Made by a program: the position numbers and the translations under genes. The notes beneath the pieces are model-generated. The model was not told the DNA's origin. It saw only the letters and a list, made by a program, of their open reading frames with translations, and ran no database searches. Source: M0103 sp040386155 (GTDB lineage: Bacteria; Bacteroidota; Bacteroidia; Flavobacteriales_D; Crocinitomicaceae). Taken from it: 64,000 nt of DNA. The stretch is from the NCBI GenBank assembly GCA_040386155.1, contig JAZKFZ010000002.1, forward strand, positions 186,001-250,000, written 5' to 3'. The stretch's first letter is position 1. Each line of letters starts with the position of its first letter. Below are positions 35,894 through 45,000 of this stretch, one piece after another.

Positions 35894-36316
35894 CTATAGA
35901 ATCAACAAAGTTACATCATCTGTTTGTTCTTCATTGCCTTTCCAACTGTTGAAATTTTCAGCAAGCACATTTTCATCGAACAAATGAATTTCCACTAAAT
36001 CTAAATTAGAATTCCCAAAAGCAAGCAAAAGCTGTAGTTTTGAACTACTGTGTGATTCTATTTTTGTTCTAAGCCACACGTCTCGGCTGTCAAATCCAAA
36101 ATTTGGTACTGGGCTATTCATGAGCTCTAAGTGCTTGTTTAATAGGGTTTTTGCTTCAATTTGTGATTGATCTTTACTACTGTATTTCGAAAATGTACCA
36201 ATCTTTATTCCAACTTGGGCACTATTTTTAGTCATTACAAAAGCTTGCTCTTGTGAAAAGACTTGAAACGAAAATGCAATAGTGGCAAGGAGCTTAATTA
36301 TCCAATATGTCCTCAT
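35894..36316 (-). CDS. Truncated 7TMR-DISM extracellular-domain-like protein
   Basis: The 140 residues begin with a signal peptide (MRTYWIIKLLATIAFSFQVFSQ). FGFDSRDVWLRTKIESHSS and LLLAFGNSNLDLVEIHLFDE fit the periplasmic sensing domain (7TMR-DISMED2) that normally precedes seven membrane helices and a kinase or cyclase. Everything after ~residue 130 is missing and the end (DDVTLLIL, stop) looks improvised. It may be the stump left by a deletion or a secreted ligand-binding protein. ATG 36316 is used; a TTG at 36385 would lie inside the upstream gene. Confidence 0.5.
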   Translation of the reverse strand: MRTYWIIKLLATIAFSFQVFSQEQAFVMTKNSAQVGIKIGTFSKYSSKDQSQIEAKTLLNKHLELMNSPVPNFGFDSRDVWLRTKIESHSSSKLQLLLAFGNSNLDLVEIHLFDENVLAENFNSWKGNEEQTDDVTLLIL

Positions 36317-36659
36317 CTTTTGTTTTGTTGTCGAGAATTCCCGGAGGTAAAAAATAGGAGAGTCCAACGATGAGCATTCCACCAATCAATAGCACATTGC
36401 TGAAGGGCCAATGTTGAAATTTAAAAATGAATCCCCCAAAAAGTACTATACTGCCGATCCAATAAAACAAGTTGAATCCTGAATCTTGCTTGCCACTTCG
36501 AAATGAAATCAAATTTAACACCAACGCCAGTCCTCCAAAAATGATAAATAAGTAGAAGACCATTTTTTTAGATAGTAGCTGGTCACCAATATCAGTGAAT
36601 AAAAAAATTGCCATTACAAATGACAGTGAAAAACTTAGCCCAGCAATTCTTTTTAACAT
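36294..36659 (-). CDS. Small GldL-like membrane protein
   Basis: The 121-aa protein has four hydrophobic segments. FIFKFQHWPFSNVLLIGGM resembles the second membrane helix of GldL, the T9SS motor protein (there FKIMHWPG). The long cytoplasmic part of GldL is absent. Similar short GldL-related proteins may have separate roles, so this is not called gldL. It lies 5 bp after the GGGP-synthase gene and overlaps the following gene by 23 bp. Confidence 0.65.
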   Translation of the reverse strand: MLKRIAGLSFSLSFVMAIFLFTDIGDQLLSKKMVFYLFIIFGGLALVLNLISFRSGKQDSGFNLFYWIGSIVLFGGFIFKFQHWPFSNVLLIGGMLIVGLSYFLPPGILDNKTKDEDILDN

Positions 36660-36664
36660 GATGC

Positions 36665-37408
36665 TTAATTTTGTGTGTTTTGCTTCATTCCAACAATTTC
36701 TAGGAAAAAGTTGTCATCTTCTTCCAATTTATTGCCGATCACAACAATATTAGCTCCCGCATCATGCATGTCTTTAATTGTTTGCGCAGCACGAATTCCT
36801 CCTCCGATGATGATTGGAAGTCCAATGTCTCGAATTTCTCTGATCATTTCCAATGGAACCGTATTCAAGGCACCACTGCCGGCATCCAAATAAATGAGCT
36901 GCTTTCCTAGCATTTTAGCCGCCATTGCAGTGTTCTTAACAATCGTTTTTTGATTTTGAGGAATCGGAGTAGTTTGACTAACATAAGCAACGGAAGATTT
37001 AGTTCCTCCATCAATTAATAGATAAGCTGTTGAAATCACTTCCAAATCCATGGAAAACAATTCTTGTGCAGATTGTACGTGATGTCCGATTAAATAATCA
37101 GGATTTCTGCCTGAAAGCAAACTTAAGTAAAGAATGGCGTCGGCATTTTCTGAGATTTGTTGATATGACCCTGGAAAAATGACTAGTGGTGTTGAGGTGG
37201 TCTTTTTTAAAATTTGAATTGTAAATTCAAGTTCTTGACGCGTTACAGTGCTACCTCCAACGAAAAAATAATCAATTTTAGCAATGGATGCCTTTTTGAT
37301 AAACTGAATCAATTTTGCTTCATCCTGTTGCTTTTCTGGATCAATAAGCACAGCAATGGCATTTTTTTGAGCCGAAATTTTTTGAAAAAGTGTACTATTT
37401 TGATTCAC
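36665..37408 (-). CDS. Geranylgeranylglyceryl/heptaprenylglyceryl phosphate synthase
   Basis: This is a (beta/alpha)8 prenyltransferase with IDPEKQ, VGGSTVTR, IFPGSYQQIS, YLDAGSGA and IIGGGIRAAQTI, the active-site run of the GGGPS/PcrB family. It couples glycerol-1-phosphate to a polyprenyl diphosphate by an ether bond, the first step to archaeal-type lipids. Bacteroidota members exist and have been shown to be active in vitro in related species. The start is GTG at 37408, inside the upstream gene (14-bp overlap). The biological product in these bacteria is unknown. Confidence 0.9.
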   Translation of the reverse strand: MNQNSTLFQKISAQKNAIAVLIDPEKQQDEAKLIQFIKKASIAKIDYFFVGGSTVTRQELEFTIQILKKTTSTPLVIFPGSYQQISENADAILYLSLLSGRNPDYLIGHHVQSAQELFSMDLEVISTAYLLIDGGTKSSVAYVSQTTPIPQNQKTIVKNTAMAAKMLGKQLIYLDAGSGALNTVPLEMIREIRDIGLPIIIGGGIRAAQTIKDMHDAGANIVVIGNKLEEDDNFFLEIVGMKQNTQN

Positions 37409-38021
37409 AATTCGCTGTGTTAACTGTAATTATTATATCCTTTTGACGAATTATTTTCAAATTAGTTTCCAATACTTCACCAGGATTACTAATTCTCCCC
37501 CACCAATTGTCTTCATCTAACTTCTTTATGTGAAGGTCAGTTTTGAAAATAATCTCTTTTCGTCCAGCTAATTTATACAATGTTTCTTTAGCAGACCACG
37601 CCGCCGACATTTCTGCTTCATTATTGATATCAAATTCTGCTAACTCCTGGTCTGAAAGAAATTTATGTGCCACTCGTGACGCTTTTCCACTTATAGACTC
37701 TATGTCAAAACCAACTTGAAAATCATTAGAAACTGCAATTCCCGAGACCTTACTAGCATGAGAAATTGAAATATTAGCTTGACCCACCATATAGGGAGCA
37801 CCAATTTTATTATATAAAATAGTCTCCTTTCCAAACAATTCATTTCTTAGAAATCGTGTTGCAAGGAACTCTTTTTTGCGTTTTTCATGTTTAAATGAAA
37901 AAAAATAATGTTTTTCTTCCTCTGTTAATTCACTTAGAAATGTTGGAATGTCGAAATCCAAATAGTGGAGTAAATGTATTGAAACGGAATTTAAATGTAT
38001 GTTTTGTTGAGTGAATGGCAT
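37395..38021 (-). CDS. 4'-phosphopantetheinyl transferase (Sfp type)
   Basis: The metal-binding VGFDIESIS and the WSAKETLYKLAG motif (WxxKExxxK) mark the family. At 208 aa it is a usual single-enzyme form. It moves phosphopantetheine from CoA to acyl carrier proteins. It is upstream of the GGGP-synthase gene with 14-bp overlap, an association I recall from other Bacteroidota. The N terminus (about 1-60) is typical of the Bacteroidota subgroup. Confidence 0.88.
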   Translation of the reverse strand: MPFTQQNIHLNSVSIHLLHYLDFDIPTFLSELTEEEKHYFFSFKHEKRKKEFLATRFLRNELFGKETILYNKIGAPYMVGQANISISHASKVSGIAVSNDFQVGFDIESISGKASRVAHKFLSDQELAEFDINNEAEMSAAWSAKETLYKLAGRKEIIFKTDLHIKKLDEDNWWGRISNPGEVLETNLKIIRQKDIIITVNTANCESK

Positions 38022-38171
38022 CAGTACCCTTTTTTATATAAAAAGTAAATTTAGAAAATTCCTTTTGACTTGTATAAATTGAAAAAAAAATGAAGTTTTA
38101 TTCCTTTTTAATTCCTTAATATTGCAATTACTTTGTTAAGGAAAGTTAATCCACATTTTAATTTAATTTTT

Positions 38172-38212
38172 TTAACAATTGGGTTTAATGAGAGTGATTT
38201 TTTCTATATTTA
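38172..38212 (+). promoter_or_regulatory. Candidate promoter of the TonB-receptor operon
   Basis: The 234-bp divergent gap (38022-38255) is very A+T-rich. TTG (38179-38181), a 23-bp spacer and TATATTTA (38205-38212) lie 43 bp before the receptor ATG. The leader is longer than elsewhere in the window. No RNA element or operator is seen in the rest of the gap. Confidence 0.35.
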
Positions 38213-38255
38213 CCCGCTTTTGTGCAAAAAATAGTTTGAATAATAAACTGTACTT

Positions 38256-41200
38256 ATGTTTCGAAAACTTAACTTTTTATTAGTAAGTATTTTACTTACA
38301 AGCTCTTATGGATTTTCTCAAACAGGATTGGGAACCATAAAGGGAACAGTAACAGATGGAGATTCCAAGGAGCTTCTTCCATTTTGTGATGTAGTACTTA
38401 TCCAGAGTGGCAATGTGAAGGCAGGTGCTAAAACTGATTTTGATGGAGAATTCCAAATCAATGCAGTTAGTGCAGGTGTTTATGATGTTGAAGTAAGAAA
38501 TTCTGCGGAAGGATATCAACCAACACAGTTAACTGGAGTTGTTGTATCAGCAGACAAAATTACTTTCCTTGATAAGTTGACTATTTCTAAACCGAAAAAT
38601 GTCAACGAAATCGAAGAAGTGGTAGTTGTTGCTTACAAAGTTCCTTTAATTAATAAGGACGGTGGTGCTTCTGGTGCTACGGTAACTCGTGAAGATATAT
38701 CGAGAATGCCGACTCGTGATGCCGCTGGGGTAGCTAACACTGTTGGAGGGGTAAACACAAATGAAGGTTCTGGTGCAATTAGCATTCGCGGTTCTCGTTC
38801 TGATGCTACCTACTTCTACATTGATGGTATTAAAGTGCGTGGTTCTGCCAACTTACCGAAATCCGCTATTGAGGAGGTGTCTGTAATTACTGGTGGTTTA
38901 CCTGCAAATTATGGTGATGCAACAGGTGGTATTATCTCTGTTACGACGAGAGGTCCTTCAGCAAAATATTTTGGTTCATTAGAAGGTGTGACATCAGGTT
39001 TCTATTTGAAAGGACAAAACGAACAAGGTTATGATGGTAAAGTAATTGGATTAGACAATTATGGTTACAATCTTATTGAGGGGATGTTGTCTGGTCCACT
39101 TTGGATGCAGAAAGATTCAACAGGAGCAAAAACAAAACCACGTTTAGGCTTCTTAATTTCAGCGAATTACACTGATCAACTAGATAGCCGTCCACTTGCT
39201 GGAGGAAGCTATAGAATTAAAGAAGATGTTAGAGCAGACCTAATTGCTAATCCATTGCGTCCAACTTCAACAGGAGATGGAACATTCTATAATGCACTCT
39301 TTTTAACTGAAGATGATTTCGAAAAAGTGAAATGGAGAATGAACGCTCGTACTTCCGTTTTTTCTGCGCAAGCAAAAATTGACGTGAATACTGGCCCCTC
39401 TGTCAACTTAACGTTTGGTGGATCTTTGAATTATGGCTACGGAAAAAATTACTCGTATGGTGGTTCATTAATGAACTTTGAAAACTTCGGAGCCTACAAG
39501 TCGCTAGATTGGAGAGTATTTGGACGTTTATCACAACGTTTCAGCAACGATCGTGAAGGAAGCAGCTCTAAAATTAAATCTGCATTCTACAACATCATGG
39601 TGGATTATTCACAAACACGTGATAATTCGTATGACCCAAAACATCAATATAATTTATTTAATTACGGTCACGTAGGTACTTTTACTACGCAACGTGAGAA
39701 CTCTTATGAATTTAATGTTGAAACTCAATCATACATTCACAACGGATTTAGAGATGTTGAAGTAGCATTTACTCCATCTGAAACAAATTCAACATTGGCT
39801 GCAATTACTACTCAGTATTACGATATCTATGCTGGACAGCCAACAGGCAACTACGAAAACTTATTGCAGATTCAACAAGGAAATGCATTGAGAAATGGAG
39901 ATTCTCCGCAAAGTGTTTACGGAATCTGGTCAAATATTGGTTCTCCTTACAACAACTTTGGTAAAACACAAACAGATCAATTCCGTGTGACTGGTTCTGG
40001 ATCAATCAACATTGGTGATCACTCATTATCCTTAGGATTTGAGTATGAACAACGTTGGGATCGTGGTTGGACATCAGGAACTACTACGAATGGTAATGGT
40101 AATGGACCAATTGGAATTTGGGCAATTGCTCGTCAGTTAGCAAACTTCCACATTGATGAGTTGGATTTGAACTCAGGTACTGTATCAGACTCTGGAGCTT
40201 TCCAGGCAATTACGTATGATCGTTTAAACTCTGGTTATGCTTTTACATCAGGAACAGGTGAATATGGTGGTGCTGAAGAAGGAGACAATCAGACATTTTT
40301 TGATTACAACCTGCGTCAAAAATTGGGATTGAACCCAGCTGGTACAGACTTCATAGATATTGATCAATACGATCCAAGTTTGTTCCAGTATGATATGTTT
40401 GCGCCAGATGAATTATTGAATAATGGTAGTTCATTCGTTTCTTATTGGGGATATGATCACACCGGTAAAAAAGTGAAAGGAACAACGGACATCAATAACT
40501 ATTTTAATGAGTTTGATGAAAATGGTAACTACAAACGTTTTGTAGGTGCATTCCAGCCAGTTTATATGGCAGGTTACTTGATGGATAAATTTGCCTTCAA
40601 AGATATCGTATTTAACGTTGGTGTACGTGTGGATGTATTTGATGCAAATCAACCAGTATTGAAAGATCCTTACTTAATTTACAATGCACGAACAGTAAAA
40701 GAAGTTCGTGAGTTGAAAGAAAGTGATCCAACAACATACAGTTGGGTTGAGTTACCTGAATCAGTAGGTGACGATTATATTGTTTATGTCAATGATGTTA
40801 CAAATCCAAATGCTATTAACGGTTTCCGTACAGGAACTAACTGGTATAATGCTGCAGGAACTCAAGTGGAAGATCCAACAGTATTGAGAGGTGCTGCAGG
40901 TATCGCTCCATTCTTAGTTGATCCAACGCAAGAAACACCAAATGCATCTGCATTCGAAGATTATAAACCACAAGTGAATGTAATGCCGCGTATCGCATTT
41001 TCATTCCCTATTTCGGATGAAGCATCTTTCTTTGCACACTATGATATCTTGACGAAACGTCCTACTTCTGGAGCTCGTTTTGATCCGTTCGAGTACCAAT
41101 TTATGGGACAACGCTCAGCAATTATCAATAACTCTAATCTGAAGCCTGAGACAACTGTTGATTACGAAATTGGTTTCCAACAAGTATTGTCTAGAACTTC

Positions 41201-42041
41201 ATCATTGAAAATTTCAGCGTTCTACCGTGAGCAACGAAACAATGTACAGTTGGTAAGTATCTTTGAAGCGTATCCTGCTACTTACAGAACGTTTGGTAAC
41301 CGTGACTTCGGTACAGTGAAAGGTGTAACTTTAGCGTACGACTTAAGAAAAACAGGTAACATTCGTATGACTGCTGCCTATACACTTCAGTTCGCTGATG
41401 GTACTGGTTCTGATGCAACTTCAGCTTCTGGTTTGATCGCTGCAGGTTTACCTAACTTGCGTGCTATCTTCCCTTACTCTTTTGACCAACGTCACGCATT
41501 TGCAATCACGTTCGATTACCGTTATGGTGAAGGTGCTGATTACAATGGTCCAATGATCAAAGACTTTGAAGTATTGAAAAATACTGGTTTGAACATTATT
41601 TCTAACGTTTATTCTGGTTCTCCTTACTCTGCAGTAAATTTATTTTATGATGCAGCAGTAGGAAATAATCCAACAGGTGGTTTAGCTGGTACAACAAATG
41701 GTTCAAGATTACCTTGGTCGTACCGTTTAGACTTGCAGTTGGACAGAACATTCAATCTTGAATTTGGAAAAGATAAAGAAGGCGACAAAAAGAAAATTGC
41801 ATTCTTAAATGTGTATGTTCGTGTTACAAACTTGTTCAACCAATTCAATAAATTGTCGGTGTACAGAAAAACAGGTAACTCAGATGATGATGGTTATTTA
41901 GCTGCCTTGGAAAACCAAGCTTCTATCCAATCACAAATTGATGAGCAAGCATTCCGTGATTATTATACAATGAGTGTTCAAAATCCTTTCAACGTATCAG
42001 TTCCAAGAACTATTCGTTTGGGTGTTAAATTCGATTTTTAA
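38256..42041 (+). CDS. TonB-dependent outer-membrane receptor with carboxypeptidase-regulatory domain
   Basis: The 1261-aa protein has a signal peptide (to ~residue 22), a CarboxypepD_reg-like beta-sandwich (about 25-115, GTIKGTVTDGDSKELLPF), a plug domain (about 140-235, VGGVNTNEGSGAISIRGSR and GLPANYGDATGG) and a large beta-barrel ending in TIRLGVKFDF with the terminal Phe of outer-membrane proteins. No SusD partner follows; instead a secreted protein and a PorV-like protein do. Codon use is rich in CGT and GGT, unlike most neighbours, suggesting high expression. The ligand is unknown. Confidence 0.93.
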   Translation: MFRKLNFLLVSILLTSSYGFSQTGLGTIKGTVTDGDSKELLPFCDVVLIQSGNVKAGAKTDFDGEFQINAVSAGVYDVEVRNSAEGYQPTQLTGVVVSADKITFLDKLTISKPKNVNEIEEVVVVAYKVPLINKDGGASGATVTREDISRMPTRDAAGVANTVGGVNTNEGSGAISIRGSRSDATYFYIDGIKVRGSANLPKSAIEEVSVITGGLPANYGDATGGIISVTTRGPSAKYFGSLEGVTSGFYLKGQNEQGYDGKVIGLDNYGYNLIEGMLSGPLWMQKDSTGAKTKPRLGFLISANYTDQLDSRPLAGGSYRIKEDVRADLIANPLRPTSTGDGTFYNALFLTEDDFEKVKWRMNARTSVFSAQAKIDVNTGPSVNLTFGGSLNYGYGKNYSYGGSLMNFENFGAYKSLDWRVFGRLSQRFSNDREGSSSKIKSAFYNIMVDYSQTRDNSYDPKHQYNLFNYGHVGTFTTQRENSYEFNVETQSYIHNGFRDVEVAFTPSETNSTLAAITTQYYDIYAGQPTGNYENLLQIQQGNALRNGDSPQSVYGIWSNIGSPYNNFGKTQTDQFRVTGSGSINIGDHSLSLGFEYEQRWDRGWTSGTTTNGNGNGPIGIWAIARQLANFHIDELDLNSGTVSDSGAFQAITYDRLNSGYAFTSGTGEYGGAEEGDNQTFFDYNLRQKLGLNPAGTDFIDIDQYDPSLFQYDMFAPDELLNNGSSFVSYWGYDHTGKKVKGTTDINNYFNEFDENGNYKRFVGAFQPVYMAGYLMDKFAFKDIVFNVGVRVDVFDANQPVLKDPYLIYNARTVKEVRELKESDPTTYSWVELPESVGDDYIVYVNDVTNPNAINGFRTGTNWYNAAGTQVEDPTVLRGAAGIAPFLVDPTQETPNASAFEDYKPQVNVMPRIAFSFPISDEASFFAHYDILTKRPTSGARFDPFEYQFMGQRSAIINNSNLKPETTVDYEIGFQQVLSRTSSLKISAFYREQRNNVQLVSIFEAYPATYRTFGNRDFGTVKGVTLAYDLRKTGNIRMTAAYTLQFADGTGSDATSASGLIAAGLPNLRAIFPYSFDQRHAFAITFDYRYGEGADYNGPMIKDFEVLKNTGLNIISNVYSGSPYSAVNLFYDAAVGNNPTGGLAGTTNGSRLPWSYRLDLQLDRTFNLEFGKDKEGDKKKIAFLNVYVRVTNLFNQFNKLSVYRKTGNSDDDGYLAALENQASIQSQIDEQAFRDYYTMSVQNPFNVSVPRTIRLGVKFDF

Positions 42042-42060
42042 TTCATAATTAAATAGCATT

Positions 42061-45000
42061 ATGAGAAAGCAAATACAAATAGCAATAGTTGCAGTAGCTG
42101 CAATGTGGTCTACATCTGCTTTGGCTTACTTACCGCCAAATTGGAGTGCAAAAAAACCAATGCAAGGAACAAAAGCAAATTGTGCTCCTTCAACCGCTAA
42201 ATTGATCATGTCATTCAATGATGTGAGCGCTTTAGTTGAGCAAGGTGGAAGTATGTTCCAAAATCGTCAGACAAATACCGCAGCGTATGAAATACCTAAA
42301 GGTGGTGGAGTACATGCAATATACTCTGGTTCATTGTGGATGGGTGGTACTGACGTTAACGGTCAGTTGAAATTAGCAGGTATTTTATTCCGCAGTGGAA
42401 ATGAGTTTTGGGCTGGACCTTTGACTACAATTCCAGGAACTGGTAATATTGATCTTACTAATCCTGTTGGTCCTAATGCTGTTCGCGATTATGGAGATGC
42501 GAATATTGAACCAAGCGAATGTATTGCGTACGATAAATTCTATACAATTAGAAAAGCAGAGGTAGTTCAATTCAATATTTGGTATGAATGTGAAGCTGGT
42601 ATTACCACTGAAGGGTGTGATGAAATTGCACAGCCATCAAATGATGTTTTGAACAGAATTTATGCATGGCCAGCACACGGTGATGTTTCTAAATTCCAAG
42701 ATTACTGGTTAGCTCCTTTCTACGATAGAAATAGTGATCAAGCTTACAATCCAGATGATGGAGATCACCCATGGTATGACGACATTTTAGGTCGTGATGA
42801 TATCGAATGTGGTATTGACCGTCGTGTAACACTTTTTGGTGATGAAACGCACTGGTGGGTTTTTAACGATAAAGGAAACATTCACACGGAGTTAAATGGA
42901 GATCCAATTGGAATGGAGATTCGTGCGCAAGCGTTTACTTTCGCTACAAATGATGAAGTAAATAGAATGACATTCTTTAACTATGAGATGATTAATCGAG
43001 GTACTCAAACGCTACAAGACACATATTTTGCGCAGTTTAGTGATCCAGATATTGGTAACAGTGCTGATGACTTCGTTGGATGTGATGTTTCTAGAGGATT
43101 AGGGTATGCTTACAATGGTGACCTTTTAGATCAAGCTGCATCTACAAGTATAGGATATGGTCAAAATCCACCAGCTATTGGTTTTGACTTCTTTGAAGGT
43201 CCTTACCAAGATCCAGATGGAATTGATAACGTTGGTCCATACTTAAATGGTGATACCTTAGTTACTCCGTCTGTAATAGATGCTATTGCTGGTCAAGGTA
43301 TTGTTTACAAAGGAATTGGTTTAGGTTACTCTGATGGCATCATTGATAATGAGCGTTATGGTATGCGTTTGTTCACTTATTTTACAGCAACATCTCCATT
43401 CCCAACTAATGACCCGACCACAGCAGCTGCTGCCTACAATTTTATGAAAGGTCAATGGGCTAATGGTTCAGAAATGTTCTACGGTGGAAATGGTTATACA
43501 GGCTCTGGTGTTACTACAATCCCATCTAATTATATGTATCCTGGTGATTCAGATCCATTGCATTGGGGAACAGAGGGTGCAATTCCAGGTTTTGAATGGG
43601 ATGAATCTCAAGCTGGTAACTCACCGGGTGACCGTCGAATGGTACAATCTGCTGGTCCTTTTACACTAACTCCAGGTGCCATTAACAATATTACTGTTGG
43701 TATTGTATACGGTCGTGGTTCTGATGGAGATTTATTCTCTTCTGTTCGTGCGATGAAAAGAGCAGATACGAAAGCGCAAGCTTTGTTTGATGCATGTTTC
43801 AAAATTATGTCGCCACCAGACGCACCTAAATTAACGATCCAAGAATTGGAAAACGAATTAATTTTGATGATAGAGAACCCTGTATCTTCTAACAATTACC
43901 AAGAAGCATACGAGGAAGAAGATGAAATTAACATTCCAGATCCAACCGTAGATCGTTTCTTCCGCTTTGAAGGATATCAAATTTACCAATTGAAAGGAGA
44001 TGATGTTTCAGTTGCAGATATCACCGACATCAGTAAAGCTAGATTAGTTGCTCAATGTGACTTGAAAAATGATATTAGTAAAATTATCAATTTCGAATTT
44101 GATGAGGCACTAGGTTACTCTATTCCAACTGAAAAAGTGGACGGTGAAAACATCGGTATTAGACACACTTTCCAAATTACAGAAGATGCCTTTGCTTCAG
44201 GTGCACGTAGACTTGTAAATCATCAAACGTACTATTTTGTTGCGGTCGCATATGCGCACAATGAGTTTAAGAAATACAGTCCAGATGATCCCACATTGTT
44301 GGATGGTCAAAAAATGCCTTACATTTCGTCTCGTTTAAGTTTTGATGGAACAGCAATTAAAGCGGTATCTGCAATTCCTCATAATCCAATGCCTGAAGCT
44401 GATGGTACAATGCAACGCATTGAATATGGTTCTTCTCCAAGAATCACGCGTGTTGATGGATATGGAAATGGTAATAATTCGTTAGAATTTACGCCAGCAA
44501 CGATGAATGCTGTTTTATCATCAGGATTGGTTGAGCAACCAGAGTATGACTACGGTCAAGGACCAATTGCTATCAAAGTAGTGGATCCGTTGAACTTGGT
44601 AGGTGGTTATTTTGAATGTAAATTCAGAGATTACTCTCCATCTTCTTCCAATGGCGCTGACACTGCTTTGTGGACAATCTACCATTACACTTCAAATGGT
44701 GGTACATTAATAGATTCAATCAATTCTGAAAGAACGATAAGTAAAGACAATGAGCAAATTATTCCACAGTGGGGTGTTTCAGTTCAAATTGTACAACGAA
44801 ATTATGGTCAATATTCTTCTGGAAACGTTGCCAATAGAGTAACGGACATTATTAGTTCTTCCATAGAATTCTCCGACTCTTCAAAACAATGGTTGGCCGG
44901 TGTACCAGACAATGATGCATTTTACGCAACAAACTGGATTCGTTCTGGAGAGTATGCGCCTGATCCAGCTGCAGACTGTTTGCCTGATGGACCAGCATGG

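Noticed and set aside
36294..36659. Calling the small membrane protein GldL
   Set aside because: It shares one membrane motif only, lacks the ~100-residue cytoplasmic domain of GldL, and gldK/M/N are not next to it.
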